In this document: positions 44,501 through 53,600 of the stretch, one piece after another
Numbering within the stretch: the stretch's first letter is position 1
Layout: every line of letters starts with the position of its first letter
Source of the DNA: a virus
Virus record (IMG/VR): IMGVR_UViG_3300042505_001173
Span: 1 to 64,000 of that record
Length of the DNA: 64,000 nt
Direction: 5' to 3' (one strand)
Position numbers and translations under genes: made by a program
The notes under the pieces: generated by a model
The model's database searches: none
Seen by the model: only the letters and a program-made list of their open reading frames with translations
What the model was told of the DNA's origin: nothing

Positions 44501-46100
44501 AAACAACAACCGTGGTTTTATTTGGTGCCGTGATTGGACCTTTGATTTGATATTTTGTGTTACCGTAGTATACGTCTGGTACCGTTGCAAAAGACATACC
44601 AGCAGGTAAACCTGGAGCTGCAACATATGAGTACGGTGGTGTACCTAATTCAGCGGTAATAACATCTGTAAACGTGTCAAGTATCGACGACTGGTTAACA
44701 TACATTTTAAATGTATTAGTTGTTAATAGTGGTATACCTACCACGGAATCTCGAATTGATAATATTATTTCAGGGATATTTTGTGCTTCGTGCCCAGTAT
44801 TGTCGTGCGCACCGTAATGAAGCTTGTAAACACCTGCTGGTATTCCACCACTAGCTACATTTAATGTACCATCTGCTGGAACAATTGATGCACCTGCTGG
44901 TAATTCAGTTAGTGTCGCAGTGTTGTTAGCTCCGTCGGTATATACGTAATCAATTAACCTATACACATAAGGTTTAACACCGTTGCTACCAATCAAAGGT
45001 TTAAATGAAAACGATTTTGTCGCTAATTTGGTTATTGAATTTTGACCTGGTGTGGTTAAACCTACCTCAAATACAACGTAAGCATTAATATCAACTTCTG
45101 ATATGGTTGATGCTAAGTTACCCACAGAATCTCGTACCCCAACCTTTAATGTCCCGACATACGGAATATACGTCTCAACAACTTCACCATCTATTATCTG
45201 TGTAGATAGCCCGGTATAAGTACCTGATACAACTCCTGTTACAGAGTTAACTGTAACACCGGTTGGATATGAACCGGATTGAGAGCTAGGTATAAAGTAA
45301 GTATATGGGGGCACACCTGCGGTTACGCTTGTGAAACTATTGAAATATATATTAATAGGTAATGGTCCAACTATTGCAACATTAGGTGATGCAGTCGCTG
45401 TAACAGTTTCCTCAATATTAAAGTGGAAGTCAGCCGTTAAAACACTTTGTGTGTTATAAAAGTCCCGAACTCGTATTGATACGGCTGGGGTTAGTGGAAT
45501 AACACTAGTTTGTGATTGGTCAGTATATGTACGCTTTACACTAGTTGGTGCACCTATTATCCGTCCTGTTGATTGATTTATAGACATTCCATTTGGTAAA
45601 GCTCCGTTAACTATATAATACACGTAAGGTGGCCGCCCACCTGTAACGGAATCATATATCGAATTATTAAATGTAGTCTGTCCTATAAAACCTGTTAGAT
45701 ATGTATTGCCAGATGTAGTCGCTACAAACGGTACAGTAATAATAAAAGTGATTGCACTCTTTTTATATGCGACAAATCCTCTAGAATCTCGAGCTGCAAT
45801 ATATGATGTTGTACTGAATTGTGATTCTGAAACAACCGTAGATACTGTTGGTGTTCCTGATATCACACCAGTAGTTGTGTTTATAGTTATTCCTGTAGGT
45901 AATGGATCACCACTTGTATGCACAAAATACTCATAATATTCACCAACCTCAAGATTTATAAACGGTACACCTCTTGATGCTGTTATGGGTGATAACGGTG
46001 TAATAGGCGTGTTTATGGAATATTGTAATGTAGCGTCGGTACTTGTCGCATATAGTGGTTTTTTTCCGGGTCTACGGTTTCGAATTGATGATATCGGCAT
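41520..46100 (-). CDS. Giant putative-Ig-repeat adhesin with polyglycine end (B2)
   Basis: A 1526-residue protein. Residues about 30-1150 are a series of roughly 90-residue beta domains with the putative-Ig (He_PIG/cadherin-like) signature 'PLPTGITINTTTGVISGTPT', separated by 'GGxPPYxYxxxxG' turns. Residues about 1230-1275 and 1400-1500 are glycine-rich with runs of eight or six Gly ('GMIGGGGGGGGAGG', 'GCVGGGGGGISGWGG'), like the polyglycine adhesin domains of T-even/S16 gp38. It is a clear paralogue of 50621-55354 over its whole length. It is the first gene of a unit with an exact late promoter. It is the best candidate for a main receptor-binding protein. Confidence 0.83.
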   Translation of the reverse strand: MPISSIRNRRPGKKPLYATSTDATLQYSINTPITPLSPITASRGVPFINLEVGEYYEYFVHTSGDPLPTGITINTTTGVISGTPTVSTVVSESQFSTTSYIAARDSRGFVAYKKSAITFIITVPFVATTSGNTYLTGFIGQTTFNNSIYDSVTGGRPPYVYYIVNGALPNGMSINQSTGRIIGAPTSVKRTYTDQSQTSVIPLTPAVSIRVRDFYNTQSVLTADFHFNIEETVTATASPNVAIVGPLPINIYFNSFTSVTAGVPPYTYFIPSSQSGSYPTGVTVNSVTGVVSGTYTGLSTQIIDGEVVETYIPYVGTLKVGVRDSVGNLASTISEVDINAYVVFEVGLTTPGQNSITKLATKSFSFKPLIGSNGVKPYVYRLIDYVYTDGANNTATLTELPAGASIVPADGTLNVASGGIPAGVYKLHYGAHDNTGHEAQNIPEIILSIRDSVVGIPLLTTNTFKMYVNQSSILDTFTDVITAELGTPPYSYVAAPGLPAGMSFATVPDVYYGNTKYQIKGPITAPNKTTVVVSVTDSLGSVAPETVTIDFNVKKHISSSNDIKEIVAFVGDEIEPILVFDTISDGFMPYSVIRNSGTLRPELELINTGYDSDLPLDPANGYTYYNSTSDTYTTEKHIKLWANNWGYDPVHGKTLGTNKTWLYSGSSTITYLVQDVNREFSSNMSSLTFNIYDKLTWTSQYYMVTGVANVDEINITPIVPLNGVPPYKINAVKSKINSVTGVLETLPSIGLTLTAPNIISGKANRAFTGTLYYYITDSAKGRTDDVAVDFNIVDPITATTISAIREVMCVVGSNVYEYKAGSITEVTTELNIPFYTNVQYGKPSYTFFESDVSGNSIASKLPRNFYIDGNTGVMTGYATSTLPLARTAIYCCVSDTIPMKATASKIFLTVYDELTVVSVDNSQAFTNIDGSAPSSYMSWFTNSPMQGFMLVRGVNGSGRYLYSVEPIGATTMEMFQQYLKINSTSGVVSLSNDPVTGTARTMVSNVFEVHFRVNVTDVFTGVTIGSNETFILQTVAEFKVTVLIESSMLEVSSAVSSDVISVTGGSGSYEVISIIPALPLGLALSSTGTLSGTPLVVAQMATFFIRIGDTVYNASTQVALNLMIINKVANIYLPSSNAKTVGLDDVSTAANLSQAILAYTPVTVNIYVNGNITSALASRAALTIEMAGLAGSSKINLIMNSSIVGAGGAGGNASTIESSRNGKNGGPGLKLLTGAIPVNILPGTGGMIGGGGGGGGAGGTMWLSYSTAKAFRYLQRQTIPVIWYQYSDGTYQTSIQFDLTEYMYVFDSAYRELYVSFRDQYDDPSPHPYPTPFNIVYRYSPDYDNFFPAPTPSNQQSTGSLQVYTVAGASGGAGAGAGGSVTGANGGTSPNGGSHIIPSITDPTAQDFIDAGFPNNLPVASLDTRVTLDIGGKSGSGGDGTGPGAGLGGVDKPVEGNTLWGCVGGGGGGISGWGGDGDACFDAPANGATIIPGGVGGQGGPAIDATNITASLTIENPSTVYGDINY

Positions 46101-46139
46101 ATTTTAACTTGAGTTGGATATTACCTAAATAGTAAATTG

Positions 46140-46147
46140 TATTTATA
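46140..46147 (-). promoter_or_regulatory. Late promoter (exact TATAAATA)
   Basis: An exact late octamer on the minus strand, 40 bases before the start of the 1526-residue adhesin. The divergent plus-strand gene at 46159 begins 11 bases away; CCTAAATA at 46124-46131 might serve that side. Confidence 0.75.
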
Positions 46148-46158
46148 TGAGGTGATGA

Positions 46159-46815
46159 ATGGATCATACAGAATTATTTATCGAACCTGAATCACGTATA
46201 CAGGTTTATTGCACCGAAGACACGCGAAACAATTTTCAACGAATCGCTATAGGTACTACAATATTTCAAACTGATGGTGATTCTGGGCAATACACGTACG
46301 ATGGGACACAATGGGTTAAACATTCATCTCCTGAACCTGAACCAATATTCACAGATTCAGATATAGCTAATATAAAAAAAATACCTGAACTATGCACCTT
46401 AAACGATGTTGTTCAGTATATTACAGACCATAAAGATGTGTTTGAAACAATGTCATCATTGAATGCAAAAATTGATTCAAAATCTGATATTGCGGAAGTT
46501 TATACGAAGCCAGAAATTGATCGAAAGCTTTTAGCACTATCAAACACTCCATCTACAGCTTTAAAAACATCAGCGGGTTCAATTAGTGTTCGCGCTGCAA
46601 AACCACCATTTGCAAACCAAGTGTTAACCGCAATCAACAAAGAGCAAGCTGTGTGGATAGACCCTGTAGTACCGGTTACCTACGTAATGTACTTACAAAT
46701 TGTAGCACGCTTAGATGAGTTAGAGCGGTATCAGCGTGAGAATGAAGCTAAGAAACGTGTAGCATCAAAACCGAAAACGGTATCCAACTCACAAAATCGA
46801 ATAATTTTCAAATAA
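46159..46815 (+). CDS. Virion-associated protein, 218 residues
   Basis: It starts 'MDHTELFIEPESRIQV' with a GAGG ribosome site. The N-terminal 60 residues have 'TTIFQTDGDSGQYTYDGTQW', a segment type found at the base of phage fibres. Then come a helical region ('TDHKDVFETMSSLNAKI'), 'EVYTKPEIDRKLLAL' (a fibre-shaft-like repeat) and a charged C-terminal coiled coil. It is divergently transcribed from the giant adhesin and ten bases from a small structural gene. A fibre connector or trimerisation protein is plausible. Confidence 0.72.
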   Translation: MDHTELFIEPESRIQVYCTEDTRNNFQRIAIGTTIFQTDGDSGQYTYDGTQWVKHSSPEPEPIFTDSDIANIKKIPELCTLNDVVQYITDHKDVFETMSSLNAKIDSKSDIAEVYTKPEIDRKLLALSNTPSTALKTSAGSISVRAAKPPFANQVLTAINKEQAVWIDPVVPVTYVMYLQIVARLDELERYQRENEAKKRVASKPKTVSNSQNRIIFK

Positions 46816-46825
46816 TAGGTATCCA

Positions 46826-47176
46826 ATGTCACACAATGTTACTTCAAAATTAGTATTAGACGTACAAGCTTCTATAGTTACCGATGTCTTAGATATGCAT
46901 GTTGTTGAAAAAATAACTAAACATAAAGCTGAATACGACTTTAAAACTTATTCAACAGGTTCAGTATTAGTTCCAGCAAATACCTATGAACGTTCATTAG
47001 GTGTAAGTTCAGCTGTATTAGCTACAAGTTCTAAAGTATTTGGAATTCGATTATCTTCAATGTCATCTCCAGTTGACACATCTATATTCTCATACAGCGG
47101 GACATCAGTGGAAATAATACTGTCAAACACTTCAAGTGAAGATGTGATTGTTGAGTATATTCTTGCGAGTGTATAA
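46826..47176 (+). CDS. Small structural protein, 116 residues
   Basis: 'MSHNVTSKLVLDVQASIV' begins a beta-rich protein with 'YSTGSVLVPANTYERS' and a C-terminal 'NTSSEDVIVEYILASV'. It lies ten bases after the 218-residue gene and just before a shared hairpin terminator. Its strand pattern resembles the small structural protein at 6832-7161, although sequence identity is not obvious. It is probably a small fibre or baseplate component; the function is not further resolved. Confidence 0.68.
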   Translation: MSHNVTSKLVLDVQASIVTDVLDMHVVEKITKHKAEYDFKTYSTGSVLVPANTYERSLGVSSAVLATSSKVFGIRLSSMSSPVDTSIFSYSGTSVEIILSNTSSEDVIVEYILASV

Positions 47177-47186
47177 AATATACAGT

Positions 47187-47211
47187 GACGTCAATTAGCA
47201 TGATTGACGTC
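47187..47211. terminator. Hairpin between convergent genes
   Basis: GACGTCAAT and ATTGACGTC with a seven-base loop sit in the 41-base gap between the convergent genes ending at 47176 (plus) and 47218 (minus). Confidence 0.7.
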
Positions 47212-47217
47212 CCATCT

Positions 47218-50200
47218 TTAGGTATAAGCTTGCCCAGATACAACCCCGTATATTTTATCTCCATCACCGAAGAACGAAAATATATCAGTTAGATTTGCAA
47301 CAGAAGATGTAACAGGAACTTGATCTTCAGACCAGTTGATTGTTCCTCCGGACCATGTAATACTGTGAGTTCCAGTATATTTTATCACAAGTGTTATACT
47401 TTTACCTGTCATTGATATGATCGACGGCATAGAAATAATTGTATCACCGGATGTTGTAATTTTCTGTAACGAACCTGAATTAGGATTCAAGGTAATGTTA
47501 GTGCCTGTTGGTGCCGCAATAGTTTCAATAACGCACTGAGCGATCTGTATAGATTTATCATTATTGATAGTTAGCGCTACGGACGGATCTACAGAACCGT
47601 TTGAGGTAACACTAAACAGGATTTTAGATCCGTGGTTAGTGGATGACCACATTTCAGTACAATATGCGCTAATAGTTGCAGATCGATACGATTCTTCGGA
47701 ATCCCAACCACCGAACATAATGTTACCTAGTAACGTACCTGAATTTACCGCTGGTGGAACCGACGGAGGTGTTTGACCTGCAGGGTAAATAACAGGAGCT
47801 TCACTCGCAAACAACCCTACGCTTGCGCCGATGGTCGAGTCAGCGTTTGGACTGTATACCGATACTACTGATGTTTTTTCATCTACTGGATCATTTACAA
47901 ACACACCGTTCAGGGTTTTAAGAGTGCCTGTACTTGTATCAAATGTTAGGTTTGAACTCTCACTAAACTTACCACCGTTTGCGAACAACACTGATTTATC
48001 GCTCATATTCAAGTTGGTAGTTGGACCTATGGTTATTCCATCTACATATTGTTTAGTAACGAGAGCGTTGTCATACCCATTGAAATCCGTTAATTCGAAC
48101 CCAGTTGCATATTCAATAAAGTACTGTGATTTACTAGTTTTTGTTTTTGAAAACGCAGCACCCGTTTGAATATAATTGGTATCAGTATAGTGTTTTGTAG
48201 TGAAATAGTAATCATACACTGATGCAGAGGTGTTTGGATTTTTAAAAATATAATTATCGATATCAACACTATAACTTTCTAACGCTGCTCGTATTTTAGC
48301 TGCAAAACTATATTCATTTTGTACTAAATCGTGGGTAATATTTGGTAACGATAATACACCGGTTAAAGCATTGATAGATAGTGGTTGTCCAACTTTAATA
48401 CTTCCTAGACTATTAGAAGTAGCAATATTATTGATACCCTCTTCAATACCTGTAAAATGCTCTTCAACGTATTTTTTTGTTACGAAATAATTATCATACT
48501 CGGACAGCTGTTTATCAATATCTGAACCAATAAAATTGTAGGTATCAGTACTGTACGCATCCTTTTGCATTTTTAAAAACGCGCCAGCAGTGTATTCGGT
48601 AATATCACTATCAAATGTAATATACGGTAAGGTTAAAACACCAGTTTCACTTATTTCAAACGGTACACCAACTTTAATACCACCCAACACGGTATCAGAT
48701 GATGTAGGCAACACATACGAATCTTCAACTAACACGTAGTGTTGATCCGCAAAATATTTGGTCACATAATATGTGTCATAATATTGAACAGGTTTAGTAG
48801 CATCTTTATAGATGTTGTTATTGTTATCAGAGCTATACAAATCCGCTGATGTTTTTACTGATGCAGCAAAATCATACAGTTTTTTATTACTATCATACGC
48901 AAGTTGTGGTAGGGATAATACACCGGTAGCACTAATCTCAAACGGTTTACCTAATTTAATACCACCTAATGTGAATGCTGATGCAGCTGGTAACACATAC
49001 GGACTAGTTGATCCTCCTCCCCCAAATTCTGATGAGTAGTAATGATCATCAGCGTATTTCTTTGTGATGAAATACCCGTCGTAATTTTTTTCAGGGTCTA
49101 GTCCAATAGTATTAGTAATATCATCACTGTATAACCAAACAGATGATTTAATAGCTGCTGATACCTCATATTCTGAAGGAATTGCGGGATCTGTTTCAGT
49201 CGCTTCGACTGCTTCTGTGTATACTACATCTTTTAATGATAGAGTACCTGTTTGTGATACATCAAACGGTTTTGCTACCTTGACACCGCCAACAGTGGTA
49301 CTCGATGCGACAGGTACAGTACCTCCACCGGTTCCTGTACCGTCATTCGCTGCGTAATGACCATCAGCATATTTTTTTGTTACAAAAAATTTATCGTAAT
49401 ATCCATCTGGAGCTGTATTATCACTACCGATAGTATTGTTATCATCTACGGATTTTGTTCCCGCATCTACCGTATATTCATTACTATCTTCATCGTATGC
49501 TACACCTTGCAAAGAAAGAGTACCGTCAGCTGCTACTGCAAATGGACCACCAACTTTAACACCCCCTTTTGTCGATGACGATGCAGCTGGTAAGTTTTTT
49601 AATACGTCATAATTTTCATCAGCAAAATGTTTTGTAATGAAGTGATTATCGTAATCTGAGGGAGATTTCTCAGCGTCGGAGAAAATATGATTATCTGGAT
49701 CACCACTAACAAGTTCATTTTCAACAGTAACATCAGCAGCTATACCATATTCATTAGCTGATTCGTCAAATGTCATGTTCTTTAACGATATTTTACCTTC
49801 AGGTGTATACTTAAATGGTTCTCCTACTATCACCCCACCTACCGCTGTAGATGTAGCAGGTGGTAGTGTAGTTAACCCTCCAATTGAACCTGATGCTGCG
49901 TAGTGATCATCAGCGTATTTCTTTGTGATGAAATATTTGTTAAATGTTGGTGCGGGGGAGCTGGCTGTAGGAGCAATAAAATTATTGTCATCAGCGCTAT
50001 AAACACCTTTTGAGAAGTTAGCGTTAGCTTGAAAACTATATTCGGATTCCGGAACTGAATCTTTTGTTACGGTTGCGTATGTTAAGTCCGGTAACGATAA
50101 TTTTCCGCTAGAGTCGACGGTAAAAGGTGAAGCAACAGCTACAAGACCTGGACTAGATTCAGATGCGACAGGTATATCAAATACGCTACCACCTACCGGT

Positions 50201-50505
50201 TTCCAAAAACCGCCAGCTGGAGATGAGGTTAACACCTGTAATTCATTGGATATAGTATCAAACCATAGTTGACCAACTGTCGGATTCTCAGGTGGTTTAT
50301 CTCTGCTAAAATTTTCTAGCATCCGCACTAAATTTGTTTGCAACCCTTCACCGAAATCAATACTATATTTGCCAAACAATGTCAACGGTGTTTGTGCTGT
50401 ATTAGTGGTTTTTTCGCCTACTACAATCGGTGGTTTATAAAATGAACTAGGTATATTTTCATCATCGTTTGAACTAAACTTAATTGTATAATCGGTTAGT
50501 GCCAT
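47218..50505 (-). CDS. Long tail-fibre protein with 'GQLWFDT' module and YADxHY repeats (A2)
   Basis: A 1095-residue fibre. The shared N-terminal module is complete ('YTIKFSSNDDEN', 'LTLFGKYSIDFGEGLQTN', 'PTVGQLWFDTISNELQV'). Seven modules of about 100 residues follow, each with 'GGIKVGxPFxISxTGxLSL' and ending in 'YDxYFxTKKYADDHYxx'. The C-terminal 240 residues, with 'GNIMFGGWDSEESYRSA' and 'FSFFGDGDKIYGVVSGQAYT', match those of 55444-59430 closely. It is a paralogue of that gene with fewer repeats. It has an exact late promoter and ends at a convergent hairpin. Confidence 0.85.
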   Translation of the reverse strand: MALTDYTIKFSSNDDENIPSSFYKPPIVVGEKTTNTAQTPLTLFGKYSIDFGEGLQTNLVRMLENFSRDKPPENPTVGQLWFDTISNELQVLTSSPAGGFWKPVGGSVFDIPVASESSPGLVAVASPFTVDSSGKLSLPDLTYATVTKDSVPESEYSFQANANFSKGVYSADDNNFIAPTASSPAPTFNKYFITKKYADDHYAASGSIGGLTTLPPATSTAVGGVIVGEPFKYTPEGKISLKNMTFDESANEYGIAADVTVENELVSGDPDNHIFSDAEKSPSDYDNHFITKHFADENYDVLKNLPAASSSTKGGVKVGGPFAVAADGTLSLQGVAYDEDSNEYTVDAGTKSVDDNNTIGSDNTAPDGYYDKFFVTKKYADGHYAANDGTGTGGGTVPVASSTTVGGVKVAKPFDVSQTGTLSLKDVVYTEAVEATETDPAIPSEYEVSAAIKSSVWLYSDDITNTIGLDPEKNYDGYFITKKYADDHYYSSEFGGGGSTSPYVLPAASAFTLGGIKLGKPFEISATGVLSLPQLAYDSNKKLYDFAASVKTSADLYSSDNNNNIYKDATKPVQYYDTYYVTKYFADQHYVLVEDSYVLPTSSDTVLGGIKVGVPFEISETGVLTLPYITFDSDITEYTAGAFLKMQKDAYSTDTYNFIGSDIDKQLSEYDNYFVTKKYVEEHFTGIEEGINNIATSNSLGSIKVGQPLSINALTGVLSLPNITHDLVQNEYSFAAKIRAALESYSVDIDNYIFKNPNTSASVYDYYFTTKHYTDTNYIQTGAAFSKTKTSKSQYFIEYATGFELTDFNGYDNALVTKQYVDGITIGPTTNLNMSDKSVLFANGGKFSESSNLTFDTSTGTLKTLNGVFVNDPVDEKTSVVSVYSPNADSTIGASVGLFASEAPVIYPAGQTPPSVPPAVNSGTLLGNIMFGGWDSEESYRSATISAYCTEMWSSTNHGSKILFSVTSNGSVDPSVALTINNDKSIQIAQCVIETIAAPTGTNITLNPNSGSLQKITTSGDTIISMPSIISMTGKSITLVIKYTGTHSITWSGGTINWSEDQVPVTSSVANLTDIFSFFGDGDKIYGVVSGQAYT

Positions 50506-50539
50506 GGTACCATTGTATAGTATTTGGTGAATAATATAT

Positions 50540-50547
50540 TATTTATA
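50540..50547 (-). promoter_or_regulatory. Late promoter (exact TATAAATA)
   Basis: An exact minus-strand late octamer, 35 bases before the ATG at 50505. Confidence 0.75.
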
Positions 50548-50569
50548 CGTTTTGGTCAAATCATTATCA

Positions 50570-50608
50570 CAGAGAAAGAGTTTAGGTCGAATAATCAACC
50601 TAAACTCT
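50570..50608 (-). terminator. Hairpin terminator after the 1577-residue adhesin
   Basis: An 11-bp stem (AGAGTTTAGGT/ACCTAAACTCT) with a ten-base loop is followed on the minus strand by TTTCTCT. It lies 13 bases after the stop at 50621. Confidence 0.8.
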
Positions 50609-50620
50609 GCGTTGTTAGTG

Positions 50621-53600
50621 TTAGTACACGTCACCGTAAACCAACGATGGTGTCACTAAGGTTGGGATATCTGTTGCAGCTGTAGTTAGAATTGCTGGAC
50701 CTGACACCCCACCTAATCCACCGTTTCCTAAATATGTGACACCTCCTGGAACTACTACACCTTCAGGTAAAGATGAAGCTGAACCACCGTTGCCACCTGT
50801 ACCACCCATACCGCCACCTCCCCCACCACCTAAACCAGCAGCGTACCGGTACGGTTTTGTTAGTGTAGTTACATCTGGACTAGTACCTGGGTTACCCGGG
50901 GTAGCTTCGGATCCTGGCGTCGCAGGAGTAATCTCATGATACGATACCGCATCCATTATCAATACACCATCGCCTACTATAGCGGGTGATTGAGAGATTA
51001 GAGCACTCCATTCAGACGCTAACATGCGGGTAAGATTATTAGTTGGTAGTGATTCAACTATCGGTGCTGCAGAAGCGGTACTTACTGTACCTGGAGCACC
51101 GTTATTTGAATTAGCAGTAGGATGTCCAAAACCATTACCACCTGCGCTACCTTGCCAAATAACTAGTTTAGTTTTACGTGTTTGTGGTGTGAACCCTGTA
51201 CCACCTTCAAAATCCCACGTTTTTGCTGGGTACGCATACATGTCGTAGTACAATCTATAGTTTGGATCAGTTGGACGGTTTGGATCTGGTAATATATAAC
51301 TTTCTTTTCCAAATTGACCTAAGTATGCTAGACTGTTTTGGTTAACACGTCTTTCATATTGCACATCAATATACTGCGAAATACGGTTTTGATCATTTGC
51401 CCAACCTTGTGGACTCCAAATTTGTGTACTACCAGATGCTATAAGCTTTTGAATCTGAGCTACACCTGACTCCAATTGATACACACTCATGGTTTGACCT
51501 TCGACTAACGTCCAGCCATCTCCCCCTGCTCCACCACCACCACCGCCACCAGATATAAATGTACCTGGTAGTGATTCAACTTCAACAACAAGATCACCTG
51601 TATTGAGCTTCAAAGCAACACCACCGCCTTCACCATTTAACAAGGCTGAGTTAGTAGATGATCTTATACCTCCTTTACCGCCGCAACCTATAATATTACC
51701 GGATTTTGTAAAAACCTTAATTGTTGTAGCACTGTTTAAACCAGATGCTAAATTAATAGTTAGAGCAGGAGCATTGACAGATGTTGATCGTACCTCACCT
51801 TCAATATCAATACGAATTTTAATAGGTGTACTCAGTAGCTGTGCATACGATAACGCAGATGCTATCTGAATATTAGCTAACGTAATTGTTTTACCGGATG
51901 TAGATACCGATCTTGCAACAGGAATAATAACATAATCAGACGTAATTGAGAAACGTACAGTAGCAGACATTATAGTGTTATATACTCTATCTTTATACTT
52001 CACCACATAATCTTTAGCCTCAGCTATTGCATCTGCCGAACCGGTTAAACAACCAGCAGGTGTTGTAGCGGAAGTGTTAGTAAAGGTAAGCGACCCAGGT
52101 AATACTGTTTCATTAGCGGGACCTTTTATTGAAACAAAATCGTACTCACCTGATCCACCAGATAGTGCAAATACAGGATCATTTGTATGAATACTGTCTT
52201 TTTCGTAACTAACTGTAGTACTAATTACCGACATTGTCATAGGATTAATAACTTTTAACCGTAACACGTTAGATACGACTTTAACTATTTCAGTAAACGT
52301 GTCAGTTACTTTAATTCCCATGGTAACGTCAAGTGTATTGGCAAATGACGAACCACCTGCTGAAGGTTTTAAATTTATAGCACCTGTAGATCCATTGATT
52401 TGAAAATAATCTAGTACGTTATCTACAGACGGAGTTGTTAAATCGAACATATACGAATATCTTCCAGACCCGTTTTTACCGCGCACTAATGAGAACCTGT
52501 TAAAAACCCCACCTGTTAAAAACACTACAGATGAATTTGATTTGTTCAAATTGAAGCTAGTTACTGCAGCGGCATTTTCTGATAAATTATCTACTAATGT
52601 AGTGGAAAACTCGTCACATATTGTCAATTTGATAGCACTAGCCTCACCGCCAGATACTAAATTGTTATCTGCTACACTACAATATACCGTATTTGTTGCA
52701 TATACAGCTGGTCTCGATGAGCTATCTCCGTTTAAGTTACCAAAAGTGTCAATAAACAGTCCAGTCGGTAATGATGATGTTGGAGCTGCAACACCGGTTG
52801 AATTAGATTCAAAATACACATACGGTACCGCACCACCTGTTACAGATTTAAAGAATGGAATCTTTAGTACTGTATCAGTCGTTACTACTGGCGAAGCTCC
52901 TGTTTTGTCAGTAATTTCAAACTTATCAAATCCACGAACATACAGTACTTCAAGAGGCGCGCTATACGCTACCGCTGAGATTTTGGGTGTAATATTAAAT
53001 TTAACCGGTATATTATCTGTGCGACTACCAACACTATCCGACATATAATAATATAGTGTACCTTTATAACCTGCACTTGGAACACCAGCAATTGTACCAG
53101 GTTGGATCGTTTTTAACCCTAATTTAGGTAATGTTGTTTTTATTGGTGGTTTTTTAGTAAAATCGGTAATCGATGGAGTAAAATTTATCGTATACGGTGG
53201 TATACCTCCAACTGGTACAACTGGATTAAATGATACGTTCGTAAATTGAGCTATACCTGTTACGATAGGAGGTATGCGGGTAGCAGTACCTCTTAATTTT
53301 TTGTATATTTTGTAGTTAATTGTTACAATATTCGGGCTTTCATTACCTCTAGAATCTGTAATTTTAAACGTGTATGTATCCGTACTTGCATACCCGTACT
53401 TATGGAAAGATCCTAAAATTGGAATTGCAGTACCTGCACCTGTAACCATAATATTACCCCATATCTGTGGGACAGTGGTTGTAATATTTTTACTTTGCGC
53501 TGTATCGTAATATTGGTACCCCATCGGTACAATTGTTAATTCAGGTCTAAGTGTCCCTGATAACAATGTAGCGGTATACGGAGGGTAACCACCTGTTATA